This document shows positions 45,913-54,148 of a stretch of 64,000 bases of DNA, piece by piece. The position numbers and the translations under genes are program-made. This DNA comes from an uncultured Prevotella sp. GTDB lineage: Bacteria > Bacteroidota > Bacteroidia > Bacteroidales > Bacteroidaceae. The notes beneath the pieces were generated by a model. It was not told the origin of the DNA. It saw only the letters and a list, made by a program, of their open reading frames with translations, and did no database searches. Where the stretch lies: contig CAKPYB010000003.1 in assembly GCA_934202525.1 (NCBI GenBank), forward strand, positions 1 to 64,000, given 5' to 3'. Within the stretch, counting starts at the first letter, position 1, and each line of letters starts with the position of its first letter.

Positions 45913-47487
45913 ATGAAAAGAACAAAATATTTATTATCTACGGTTTTGGCAGTTTCACTCTTGGGATTTTCATCTTGTGATGATTATTTGGATAAGTTGC
46001 CAGACAATCGTATGGAATTGAAGTCTACTGATGATGTGAGTAACTTGCTAGTCAGTGCTTATTCTTCACGTTATCCTGCCTATTTGTTGGAGATGTACTC
46101 TGACAATACTGACTGTATAGATAATACTGGTTGGACAGAGGCAGACAAGTTCCAAGGACAGGCCTATCGATGGGAGGATATAACAGAGATTCAGGACGAT
46201 GAGGCTCCTCAGCAATTATGGAATGCGTATTATAAGGCCATTTCTGCAGCTAATGCTTCTATAGAATATATAGTTAAACTATCTGATACAGAAAAGACTG
46301 AGTATTCTGCTCAGTTGGGAGAGGCTCTTCTCTGCCGTGCCTACGGAGAGTTTATGCTTTCTACCGTATTCTGCGATGCATATGACAAATCTACCGCTGC
46401 CAGCAAATTGGGTCTGCCTTATCCTGAGCATACAGAGACTGTTGTAGGTCAGAAGTATAATCGCGGCACTTTGGAAGACTTATATAAAAAGATAGATGCA
46501 GATATTCAGGCAGGTCTTCCTTTGGTGGGTAATACCTATTCTACCCCTAAGTTCCATTTTACCCAAAAGGCTGCTTATGCTTTTGCTACTCGTTTCTATC
46601 TCTATTATCAGGATTACGACAAGGCTATAGATTATGCGACTAAAGTTTTGGGTGATAATCCCGCATCACAGTTGAGAGACTGGGCAGGTTTCTCTAGTTT
46701 GAGCCCGAACAAACAAGTGCAGCCGGAAGCGTATGTAAATTCTGGAAATAATGCTAACCTCCTATTACAGACAGCTTATTCTGACTGGGGTGCTGTTGGT
46801 GGTCCATATTCATATGGCGACCGTTATGCACATGGAAAGGTGTTGGCAACAACAGAGACGTTGCAGGCTGCTGGTCCATGGGGAAGCAATACCGGTTTTA
46901 ACTATAAGGTATTTAGCAATTCAGCTTTGTCAAAATATATTCTTCGTAAGATTCCTTATGAGTTTGAATATACAGATTTGCAAGCTGGAATAGGTTATTC
47001 TCATAGCATATTTTCAGCGTTTAATACAGATATGCTGCTCATGGATCGTGCTGAGGCTTATGCTTTGAAGGGTGAATACCAGAAGGCTGTAGATGATGTA
47101 AATACTGAACTTTCTGTATTCAGTAAAAGAAATGTAACACTTTCTGTAGATGGTATTAAGGAATACTACAAAGGCATTAAGTATTATACTCCAAAGGAGC
47201 CAACTGTAAAGAAGGCTTTGCATCCGGCATTTACCATTGATGCAGAAACTCAGGAACCTGTTTTGCAATGCATCTTGCAGTTGAAACGTATCTTGAGCAT
47301 GCATGAGGGATTGCGTATGCAGGATGTAAAACGCTATGGTATTGTTATCTATCGCCGCACCTTAAATAAGAATGATGAAATTCTTGATGTGAGTGACAGC
47401 TTGACCGTAGATGATCCTCGTCGTGCTATTCAGCTTCCACAGGATGTTATCAACTCAGGCTTGGAGGCAAATCCACGTACTAAGTAA
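45913..47487 (+). CDS. SusD/RagB-family lipoprotein (second locus)
   Basis: A 524-residue lipoprotein with Cys22 (LGFSSCDDYLD, followed by the usual LDKLPDNR start of SusD proteins). It acts as lid for the SusC transporter 15 bp upstream. TPR-like helices such as GEALLCRAYGEFMLSTVF, and MDRAEAYALKGEYQKAVDDVN near the C-terminus, are visible. No glycan-specific residues can be read from sequence. Confidence 0.92.
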   Translation: MKRTKYLLSTVLAVSLLGFSSCDDYLDKLPDNRMELKSTDDVSNLLVSAYSSRYPAYLLEMYSDNTDCIDNTGWTEADKFQGQAYRWEDITEIQDDEAPQQLWNAYYKAISAANASIEYIVKLSDTEKTEYSAQLGEALLCRAYGEFMLSTVFCDAYDKSTAASKLGLPYPEHTETVVGQKYNRGTLEDLYKKIDADIQAGLPLVGNTYSTPKFHFTQKAAYAFATRFYLYYQDYDKAIDYATKVLGDNPASQLRDWAGFSSLSPNKQVQPEAYVNSGNNANLLLQTAYSDWGAVGGPYSYGDRYAHGKVLATTETLQAAGPWGSNTGFNYKVFSNSALSKYILRKIPYEFEYTDLQAGIGYSHSIFSAFNTDMLLMDRAEAYALKGEYQKAVDDVNTELSVFSKRNVTLSVDGIKEYYKGIKYYTPKEPTVKKALHPAFTIDAETQEPVLQCILQLKRILSMHEGLRMQDVKRYGIVIYRRTLNKNDEILDVSDSLTVDDPRRAIQLPQDVINSGLEANPRTK

Positions 47488-47521
47488 TGTTTTTAAAAAC
47501 GCTTAATTAAAGAATAAAAGT

Positions 47522-48403
47522 ATGAAAAAAATATATTTGCTTTTGATGGTAGCTGTCATGAGCTTGGGATTTGTTTCTTGCTCAGATGATGATCCTGATG
47601 GAGCTACTATCTTCCCTACTGATTCGCCTGCTCGTGACAACCTGGACCAGTGGTTGTTGAAGAACTATACTTATCCATATAATGTGGATTTCCAGTATAA
47701 ATGGCAGAAGATAGAGAGTGATATGAAGTACAATCTGGTGCCTGCAGATTCTGCAAAGTCAGCTAAGTTGGCTATCATCGTGAAATATCTGTGGTTTGAT
47801 GCTTATAATGAGGTTGCCGGTCAGGATTTCATCAAGACGAATGTACCTCGTGTCATCACGTTGATTGGTTCGCCTGCTTATGAGAATACGGGTACGATGG
47901 TACTGGGTACTGCCGAAGGTGGTTACAAGGTTACTCTTTATATGGTGAATAATCTGGATGATGCTACATTGAAAGATTATGATGCTCTGACAACTTATTA
48001 TTTCACTACGATGCATCATGAGTTTACTCATATCTTGAACCAGAAGAAGCCTTATAATACAGACTTCGATCGTATTTCTGAATCAGATTACGTAAGCGGT
48101 GACTGGTATCAGGTTCCTAATGCGACAGCCCTTCAGAAGGGTTTTGTACGTAATTATGCAATGGTTGAAGGTCGCGAGGATTTTGCTGAGACAATGGCTC
48201 AGTATGTAACTTGCACAGATGATGCCTGGGCAGCTAAGTTGAAGACAGCAGGCACCAAAGGCGCTGCTATTATCAACCAGAAACTGGAGATGATTCGTAC
48301 CTATATGAAGGATTCCTGGAATCTTGATATTGACGAGTTGCACAAGGCTGTTCAGCATCGTGGTCGAGAAATGAGTTCATTGGATTTGGAACATTTAAAG
48401 TAA
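47522..48403 (+). CDS. substrate import-associated zinc metallohydrolase lipoprotein (peptidase Mx1-like)
   Basis: A 293-residue lipoprotein (Cys20 in GFVSCSDDD). It carries an HExxH zinc motif, His166-Glu167-Phe-Thr-His170 (MHHEFTHIL), with a likely third ligand in the downstream segment VEGREDFAETMAQYV. It belongs to the family of putative zinc metallopeptidases that are encoded next to SusC/SusD pairs. It presumably processes the cargo on the cell surface before import, and so points to a proteinaceous or peptide-bearing substrate. Enzyme activity has to my knowledge not been defined for most members. It lies 34 bp after SusD and 6 bp before the next gene. Confidence 0.88.
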   Translation: MKKIYLLLMVAVMSLGFVSCSDDDPDGATIFPTDSPARDNLDQWLLKNYTYPYNVDFQYKWQKIESDMKYNLVPADSAKSAKLAIIVKYLWFDAYNEVAGQDFIKTNVPRVITLIGSPAYENTGTMVLGTAEGGYKVTLYMVNNLDDATLKDYDALTTYYFTTMHHEFTHILNQKKPYNTDFDRISESDYVSGDWYQVPNATALQKGFVRNYAMVEGREDFAETMAQYVTCTDDAWAAKLKTAGTKGAAIINQKLEMIRTYMKDSWNLDIDELHKAVQHRGREMSSLDLEHLK

Positions 48404-48409
48404 TGAGAC

Positions 48410-50050
48410 ATGAGAAAGTTTTTATTATATATCATGGGTGTAATTAGCATGCTGTCTTTTCAGTCTTGTCTGCATGACGATAAGGAATTGTTTGATGAAT
48501 CAGCAGCAAAAAGACTGGAGCATGCTACAGAAGAAACCAAGCAGATATTGGAGTCTTCTACCAGCGGTTGGGCTTTTCAGTATTATCTTGGAGATGAATA
48601 TACAAGTGGTGGATGTACTTATCTGGTAAAGTTTAAAGATGGTAAGGCTGATGTTGCATTGGATTTGGTAGATGACCCTACAGATATAACGCATTCATCT
48701 TATGATGTAGTGAAAGATCAGGGCCCTGTTCTTACATTTGATACCTATAATGAATGGATGCATTATTTTGCTAATCCAAATTCGGATGGTACTACCAATG
48801 GAGGCGACTTCGAGTTTACTGTCATGAAGATCAGTAATGATACGATTGACTTGAAGGGACGTACAACGGGTAACAAAATGCGTCTTATCCGCTTGCCGGA
48901 GAACACGGATTGGTCTACCTATTTCAACGCCATTTATGATTTCGAGGATAATATGTTTGACAGTTATCGCGTAATGGAAGATGGGGTAGAACAAGGTGTT
49001 GTCTCATTTAATAGTCGTAGATATTCTTATGTAGCTTCTGATAAGTCCGTAGTTCGTAATCCATATTGTGTTACACCAAATGGAATTGCTGTGCCAGTGG
49101 CTTTTGCTGATGATGCACATAATTTTGTACAGAAGGAAGGAGAATTGAATCTGACAGCTACTGATGTTGCTAGTGGCAAATCTTTGGTTCTACAGCCATT
49201 GATATCTCCAAGTTATGTTATTAAAAATGTCGGTGCTTCTGTTGCTCTGAATGATGAGGCGCAGACTAAGGAGATAAAGCTTAATATGGCTAATGCATTT
49301 ACTTATACATCTGATGCTGATTGGTTGACCATTAATGCAAGCGAGAATGGACTTACATTAAATGTGACAGCTAATAATGAGGGACATCCTCGTCAGGCAA
49401 CAGTTAAGGTCGCTAATGAAAATGGTGAGGGCGAGTTTGTTGTTTCTCAAATGGAGTGTGCCAAGGATATTTTTGGTACCTATCTATTGCAGTATTATGA
49501 TAAAGATGGTAATGTTTGCCAGAGTACATTTGATGTAACTGCGGATAATGCCGATGCTATCGATATGCCAATTTATTTAGGTGGTAGAATTCCTTTGCAT
49601 GCAACATTGAAGTGGAACGGTGAGACATTAAGCTTCGATTGGAGTAGCTTCCAGTATTTGGGTGGAGTAACATTGACTAGTGGTACTGCTTGTTCTGTCT
49701 ATAATATCTTCGTAAGCGATCAATATTGGAGTGCACTCTCTACTAATTTCACTTATTCTGCACCTGTAAGTTATGATGCAGAAAATGGTACTTATGCTAT
49801 CTTCTCTGAAGGCGAAGTAAATGGAGAGAAGATTTCTTCAGTATATTTGGAGGCATGTAATCCAAATCCTGCATCTTCTAATGACATTCTCGGCTATCTT
49901 GATATCATGCAGAGTCCTGTACTTGTCAAGATTCCTGCCGCTGAAACGAGTGCTGCTAGGGTAAAGGGTATGATGAAGAAAAAGATGCTTTGTAATAAGG
50001 TACCGGCTTTTCATGCAAACCCAGTGTTCGGTAAGAAATTTGTTAAGTAA
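48410..50050 (+). CDS. DUF4302-type lipoprotein with BACON-like domain
   Basis: A 546-residue lipoprotein (Cys20 in FQSCLHDD). The N-terminal part (about 25-280) resembles DUF4302: repeated edge motifs like ILESSTSGWAFQYYLG, LVKFKDGKADV and the KGRTTGNKMRL segment. A BACON-like Ig domain (about 285-350, ADWLTINASENGLTL, ending VSQMECAKDI) and a beta-rich C-terminal module (about 355-520) follow. That C-terminal module is related to the one in the next gene. It is probably a surface substrate-binding protein of this SusCD system. Confidence 0.85.
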   Translation: MRKFLLYIMGVISMLSFQSCLHDDKELFDESAAKRLEHATEETKQILESSTSGWAFQYYLGDEYTSGGCTYLVKFKDGKADVALDLVDDPTDITHSSYDVVKDQGPVLTFDTYNEWMHYFANPNSDGTTNGGDFEFTVMKISNDTIDLKGRTTGNKMRLIRLPENTDWSTYFNAIYDFEDNMFDSYRVMEDGVEQGVVSFNSRRYSYVASDKSVVRNPYCVTPNGIAVPVAFADDAHNFVQKEGELNLTATDVASGKSLVLQPLISPSYVIKNVGASVALNDEAQTKEIKLNMANAFTYTSDADWLTINASENGLTLNVTANNEGHPRQATVKVANENGEGEFVVSQMECAKDIFGTYLLQYYDKDGNVCQSTFDVTADNADAIDMPIYLGGRIPLHATLKWNGETLSFDWSSFQYLGGVTLTSGTACSVYNIFVSDQYWSALSTNFTYSAPVSYDAENGTYAIFSEGEVNGEKISSVYLEACNPNPASSNDILGYLDIMQSPVLVKIPAAETSAARVKGMMKKKMLCNKVPAFHANPVFGKKFVK

Positions 50051-50068
50051 CAATTAAAAGAAAGTGTT

Positions 50069-51166
50069 ATGAGATTATCACGAATATATTATTTATCATT
50101 CATCTTAATGGGAAGCCTTATTCTGGCTTCCTGTGATGATGATGACAAGGTGGAAGAAACTGGAATGAAAGTTCTTTCAGCCGAAACGTCGTTTGATGCC
50201 AATGGTGGTGAACATGAAATCTCCGTGAACAAGGATATCGTGAAAGCTTATGCTGTAGACGAGTGGCTTGCTGTAGATGCAAAAGGTAATACTGTAGCTC
50301 TGACAGTTGGTCAGAATACATCCAATGAATCTCGTCATACGACCGTAGTTCTTAAGGCTTCAGAAACAGATTCTACTATTGTAAATATCTCACAGTTAGG
50401 ATCAGTTTGTGTCTTAGATGGAGCAAATTCAGGCATTGCAGCGTTTTCTGATGCTGCGACTTCATTTTCATATTACATGAAACATGATTTGCCTGTAGAA
50501 GTAAGTTCTTCTGATAGTTGGATTACTGTTAATGCAACAAAGGATAGTTTGAAGGTTGATCTGGCAGAGAACACCAGTGGTCACCTCCGTCGAGGTTGGG
50601 TAGCTTATTCATGTGGCAATGTAAAAGATACCATCAGTGTTTCACAGTATGAATTTGCTAAGGATATTGCAGGTGAATATTATTTCTATGGTTATAATTA
50701 TAGTACGCAAAAGCAAGTTATGTATGATGCAACATTAGAAGGTACTCCTGATAATTGTGTATTGAAGTTCCCTAAATGGGGCTTGTCGCTTCCTGTAGTA
50801 TTTGATAAGAATAAGTTATCTCTTGCTATTAATAACGTACAGTATATGGGAACATATCAGTCTCCTGTTTCTTCTACTGACAAGACCATTGTAACTCGTT
50901 ATGTATGGTGTCAGATGTGGGATCAGGTTAATAATGTACGTACGTTCAAGAAAGAAGCAGGTCTTATAGGTTACTTTAAGTATTATGATGATTATGGAGT
51001 AACAGATTTGGCGTTTGAAGATAATGGACTATGGGATACGGGTGAAGTAACTACTATTCGTTTCCAGTTCTTTACCTCAGACACAACAGCAGAAACTAAA
51101 ACGATGGTACGTAAAGGTTATGCTTTGGTTACTGCAGTTTTGTATCCTGGTTTGCAAAGTAAATAA
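50069..51166 (+). CDS. BACON-domain surface lipoprotein
   Basis: A 365-residue lipoprotein (Cys22 in LILASCDDDD). Two BACON-like Ig domains (about 35-115 and 120-200; VDEWLAVDAKGNTVAL and SDSWITVNATKDSLKV carry the typical W) are followed by a C-terminal module (about 205-355). It begins right after the SQYEFAKDIAGEYYF junction, parallel to SQMECAKDIFGTYLL in the previous protein, so the two share a common C-terminal domain behind different N-terminal parts. Last gene of the operon; a terminator follows. Confidence 0.85.
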   Translation: MRLSRIYYLSFILMGSLILASCDDDDKVEETGMKVLSAETSFDANGGEHEISVNKDIVKAYAVDEWLAVDAKGNTVALTVGQNTSNESRHTTVVLKASETDSTIVNISQLGSVCVLDGANSGIAAFSDAATSFSYYMKHDLPVEVSSSDSWITVNATKDSLKVDLAENTSGHLRRGWVAYSCGNVKDTISVSQYEFAKDIAGEYYFYGYNYSTQKQVMYDATLEGTPDNCVLKFPKWGLSLPVVFDKNKLSLAINNVQYMGTYQSPVSSTDKTIVTRYVWCQMWDQVNNVRTFKKEAGLIGYFKYYDDYGVTDLAFEDNGLWDTGEVTTIRFQFFTSDTTAETKTMVRKGYALVTAVLYPGLQSK

Positions 51167-51227
51167 ATTATATACATAATGTTTAATAGGATTCTTTGTG
51201 AAAAGAATACATAAAATCTCTCGTCTG

Positions 51228-51253
51228 GGGGCGTGCTCATTTAAGCACGCCCC
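51228..51253 (+). terminator. terminator of second SusCD operon
   Basis: A 10-bp GC-rich perfect stem GGGGCGTGCT / AGCACGCCCC with a 6-base loop, then TTATTTATTG. Confidence 0.85.
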
Positions 51254-51367
51254 TTATTTATTGTTGCAGTATAAACTGTATTCCGGAATATTTTAATTTC
51301 AATATTCTTGCCTGAGTATCTGCACATTTTTAGATGCTGTTTTTATTGTCTGGGTGTATGCCCAATG

Positions 51368-51482
51368 GTTGTACAAGAGTGAATGCTATAGTTGTACAAC
51401 TATAAAGTGTATGGTTGTACGACTATAGGGTGTATGGTTGTACAACTATAGGGTGTACTGTTGTACGACTAAAGAGTGTTGC
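51368..51482. repeat. 23-bp tandem repeat array, 5 units
   Basis: GTTGTAC starts at 51368, 51391, 51414, 51437 and 51460, an exact 23-bp period. The consensus unit is roughly GTTGTACRACTATAGGGTGT plus ATG. Not coding and not a CRISPR (no spacers). It runs directly into the palindromic 22-bp array. Confidence 0.8.
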
Positions 51483-51559
51483 CACTAGGCTCGGCAGAGC
51501 TGCTGACTGCAGTCGGCAGAGCTGCTGACTAGGCTCAGCAGGTCTGCTGAGCCTAGTGG
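51482..51559. repeat. palindromic 22-bp array, 3 units, inside a larger inverted repeat
   Basis: TCGGCAGAGCTGCTGACT occurs at 51491 and 51513, and a related unit TCAGCAGGTCTGCTGAGC at 51535, period 22 bp; each is itself near-palindromic. The outer ends CCACTAGGCTCGGCAG (51482-51497) and CTGCTGAGCCTAGTGG (51544-51559) pair over 16 bp with one mismatch, so the whole segment can form a cruciform. Confidence 0.8.
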
Positions 51560-51628
51560 GAATCTTCCCGAAACAGCCTTCTTGCACTTCATATTCTAGG
51601 TCTTTGAATCTGTTCAAAAGCCTTCTTG

Positions 51629-51770
51629 TACCCTTATTTCTAATAATTGCCAGAGATTTTTATCAGTATGTAGCGATTATAGCCTAGTTATGGAAGAATA
51701 TTCTGCCGAGGAATAAGTTGGCTGTTAATCGGAAATAGTGTACAGGCGAATGAAGAACAGCTGACTAGCC
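51629..51770. repeat. 142-bp direct repeat, copy 1
   Basis: Begins TACCCTTATTTCTAATAATT and ends AACAGCTGACTAGCC. The second copy at 53451-53592 has the same length and I count five mismatches (about 96% identity). The two copies flank the DUF4143 ATPase gene. No transposase is present. Confidence 0.85.
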
Positions 51771-51954
51771 AAGTTACTCCTGTAGATGACTCTCATGTGA
51801 AATTGGCCTTTGCCGTGACGGGTGACGCTAATGGTGTTTGGTATTATAGTAATGCTGGATACGCCTATATTATTAAAGCTTTGTCTACATTTTGTCAAGT
51901 CGTGTTGCTTATTATCCATGGGGCGTAAGACAATAAAAATCTCTCTCAAACAAA

Positions 51955-52028
51955 AGAAGTTCCTCTTCGTGAGGAACTTCTCTCATAATTTTAGGCTTCC
52001 TTGCCATGGGATATGGTGAGGGAGCCTT
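51955..52028 (+). terminator. two hairpins, second with T8 run, downstream of ATPase 2
   Basis: AGAAGTTCCTC (51955-51965) pairs perfectly with GAGGAACTTCT (51971-51981). A second hairpin, AGGCTTCC...GGAGCCT, ends at about 52026 and is followed by TTTTTTTT on the plus strand. The T-run fits a rightward transcript, although no rightward gene is recognised here; the ATPase gene is convergent. Confidence 0.55.
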
Positions 52029-52045
52029 TTTTTTATAGTCGATGA

Positions 52046-53287
52046 TTATAAGTCATTCAGCATGAAATCATAGATGCTCATGAAGAGTATACCATTTGCA
52101 TCACGGTTGCTGATGAGGCTTTCGCCCACAATGACGATTCGCTCGAAACCATCATCTATGCGGCGCAATGAGTTGATTTCTTGCTCTATCTTGTCTTGCG
52201 ATGGCAGGCTGAGGGCCGACTGGATATAGCATCGGCGACTACCCTTGTTGCACACGAAGTCTACCTCTAGTTGTTTGCGATAACTAGTGCCGTTTTCGTC
52301 TTTTCCATTCACTGTTACCACGCCTACATCCACATTGAATCCCTGTCTTCTCAGCTCGCAATATATCGCATTCTCCATGAGATGGGTCTTCTCTATTTGG
52401 CGAAAATTGATGAGTGCATTGCGCAGTCCTAAGTCGGTGAAGTAATACTTCATAGGAGTACCGATATATTTTCTTCCCTTCACGTCGTATCTCTTGGCTT
52501 TCTCTATAAGAAAGGCATCTGAGCAATAATCGATGTATGTTTTCAGAGTGGTAGAGCCAATGGATATATTTTTGTTGGTCTTGAATGTATTCGATAGTTT
52601 TTGAGGATTTACCAGTCCTCCTATGCCAGATGATAACATACAGAGAAGTTCTTCTAGCTCAGCATTGTTCTTGATGCGATTTCTGTTAAGAATGTCAATC
52701 AAGTAAGTTTCTTGCCAAAGGTCTTTAAGTACCCTAATCTTATCTTCATCTGTAGGTTGTAGGATGACAGGTGGCAGTCCGCCATATTGTAGATATTCTA
52801 CCCAACCGCTCTCTTGGCTGCCTTGGTAGACAGACATGAATTCGGAGAAACTGAGTGGTGAAATATGAATCTGGTAGCCTCGACCTCTGAACTCGGTAAT
52901 GATGTCCTTTGACAAGAACTTGGCGTTGCTGCCTGTAACATATACGTCAGCATTGGGGATATGGAGCAATCCATTCAGAACATCCTCAAAATCTTTCAGC
53001 ATCTGCACCTCGTCCAAAAGGATATAGTACATCCTACCGTCCTTGATGAGGCTCTTTACATACTGGTAGAACTTATCAGGGTCGCGATATACCTTATTGC
53101 CAAAGTCATCAAAAGCCATTTCTATGATGTGCTCTTTGTCTACACCATCTAGTTTGAGTTGTCTCTTGAATAAGTTGAATAGCAGGAAAGACTTTCCGCA
53201 TCTTCTAATACCGGTGATGATTTTTACCAGTCCATTGTGTCTGCTATTGAGCAGTTGCTGTATGTATCTTTTGCGTTCGATGATCAT
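52046..53287 (-). CDS. AAA (AAA_14) ATPase with C-terminal DUF4143, second locus
   Basis: A 413-residue cytosolic protein. Walker A is GIRRCGKS, Walker B ILLDEVQ and the sensor region VTGSNAKFL. A winged-helix-like region around NTFKTNKNISIGSTTLKTYI and a DUF4143 C-terminus follow. The C-terminal LEVDFVCNKGSRRCYIQSA again resembles a PD-(D/E)XK core with the catalytic E-x-K replaced (Q-S-A). It is only distantly similar to the ATPase at 26230. The gene is flanked by 142-bp direct repeats, and its promoter is bracketed by two 31-bp repeats, each with a TGCGTA..TACGCA dyad. Function unknown for the family. Transfer as a unit is suggested by the flanking repeats. Confidence 0.88.
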   Translation of the reverse strand: MIIERKRYIQQLLNSRHNGLVKIITGIRRCGKSFLLFNLFKRQLKLDGVDKEHIIEMAFDDFGNKVYRDPDKFYQYVKSLIKDGRMYYILLDEVQMLKDFEDVLNGLLHIPNADVYVTGSNAKFLSKDIITEFRGRGYQIHISPLSFSEFMSVYQGSQESGWVEYLQYGGLPPVILQPTDEDKIRVLKDLWQETYLIDILNRNRIKNNAELEELLCMLSSGIGGLVNPQKLSNTFKTNKNISIGSTTLKTYIDYCSDAFLIEKAKRYDVKGRKYIGTPMKYYFTDLGLRNALINFRQIEKTHLMENAIYCELRRQGFNVDVGVVTVNGKDENGTSYRKQLEVDFVCNKGSRRCYIQSALSLPSQDKIEQEINSLRRIDDGFERIVIVGESLISNRDANGILFMSIYDFMLNDL

Positions 53288-53322
53288 AATCTATCTAAAT
53301 ATATTGATTTAATTTTATGTTA

Positions 53323-53416
53323 GATTTTTGCGTAAATACGCATTTTTCTGCTGCAAAGATACGCTTTTTTGATGAATTTACAAAAGATTTTTGCGTAAAT
53401 ACGCATTTTTCTGCTG
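53323..53416 (-). promoter_or_regulatory. ATPase 2 promoter bracketed by two 31-bp repeats
   Basis: On the minus strand the promoter is TTTTG (53381-53385), 19 bp, TATCTTTG (53354-53361), full consensus. An identical 31-bp sequence lies on both sides, at 53323-53353 and 53386-53416. Each copy contains the dyad TGCGTA-AA-TACGCA. One copy abuts the -7 box on the gene side, the other abuts the -33 box. An operator-promoter-operator layout for tight autoregulation is inferred. Confidence 0.75.
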
Positions 53417-53450
53417 TAAAAAGTGTTTTTATAATCTGTTCTTGTTCCTT

Positions 53451-53592
53451 TACCCTTATTTCTAATAATTGCCAGAGATTTTTATCAGTATGTAGCGTTT
53501 ATTGTCTAGTTATGGAAGAATATTTTGCCGAGGAATAAGTTGGCTGTTAATCGGAAATAGTGTACTGGCGAATGAAGAACAGCTGACTAGCC
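53451..53592. repeat. 142-bp direct repeat, copy 2
   Basis: Second copy of the sequence at 51629-51770, same orientation and length. Right after it GAACAGCTGACTAGC (53577-53591) can pair with GCTAGTTGGCTGTTC a few bases downstream, with two mismatches, so the copy ends in a hairpin. Confidence 0.85.
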
Positions 53593-53673
53593 GTACGCTC
53601 GCTAGTTGGCTGTTCTATAGGAACAGTCAGCGTAAATGCCTGTAAAAATGTTGTAAGTAAGGGATAAAGAAAT

Positions 53674-53778
53674 ACTCTTCACTCTTCACCTTTCCTTCGG
53701 AATCCCCTGTGTTTATCGGCATTCCGAGGGGTGAAGAGTTCTTGGACACTCTTCACCCACTCTTCACCACTCTTCACC
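53674..53778. repeat. 105-bp inverted repeat, left arm
   Basis: Begins ACTCTTCACTCTTCACC and ends ACTCTTCACC. It pairs with 54149-54253 in inverted orientation, same length, about 11 mismatches of 105. The arm can also fold on itself (ACTCTTCACC...GGTGAAGAGT, CGGAAT...ATTCCG). Confidence 0.8.
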
Positions 53779-53830
53779 CTGGCTGGTTCGGCGGAGGATG
53801 TGTCATAAGTTTATGATTCACCCTCTTCTT

Positions 53831-53928
53831 GTTGTTGGAAGAGTAAGGATATGTTGTTGGATGAGTAAGGATATGTTGTTGGAAGAGTAAGAATATGTTG
53901 TTGGAAGAGATTGGATATGTTGTTGAGA
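53831..53928. repeat. 22-bp tandem repeat array, 4 units plus a partial
   Basis: Units GTTGTTGGAAGAGTAAGGAT plus AT begin at 53831, 53853, 53875 and 53897, with a partial at 53919, exact 22-bp period. It lies in the loop of the 105-bp inverted repeat. Reading frames through it are repeat artefacts. Confidence 0.8.
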
Positions 53929-53946
53929 CAGTCAGTATCTTCGGTC

Positions 53947-54013
53947 GCACAACAGCTGTTGTGCGCTTGCATAACAGCTGATATGCGCATGCACAACAGG
54001 TGATGTGCATGCG
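53947..54013. repeat. palindromic 22-bp array, 3 units
   Basis: GCACAACAGCTGTTGTGC (53947-53964, a perfect 18-bp palindrome), GCATAACAGCTGATATGC (53969-53986) and GCACAACAGGTGATGTGC (53991-54008), period 22 bp. The third also sits in the larger dyad CGCATGCAC...GTGCATGCG. The arrangement parallels the palindromic array at 51482-51559. Confidence 0.8.
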
Positions 54014-54148
54014 ATGGTCAACTGTTATGCGCCAAACTATTATCCAGACTTATGGCGCACCCTCTTTAGAGAAGCCTGGCGGTCTTGCATCTCTCCTTAA
54101 CACCTAGCGGTCTTGCGCTGCAATTTACGCCTGTTGATCTTTGGAATC

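Noticed and set aside
53317..53538. 73-codon frame with repeated FCVNTHFSA peptides
   Set aside because: Translation of the two 31-bp operator-like repeats around the ATPase promoter.
51629..53592. Insertion sequence
   Set aside because: Flanking repeats are direct and 142 bp long. There are no terminal inverted repeats, and the only gene is an ATPase of the DUF4143 family rather than a transposase.
53774..54010. 78- and 61-codon minus-strand frames rich in PTTYPYSSNN repeats
   Set aside because: They are readings of the 22-bp tandem array, whose unit is not a multiple of three; no start region or promoter.
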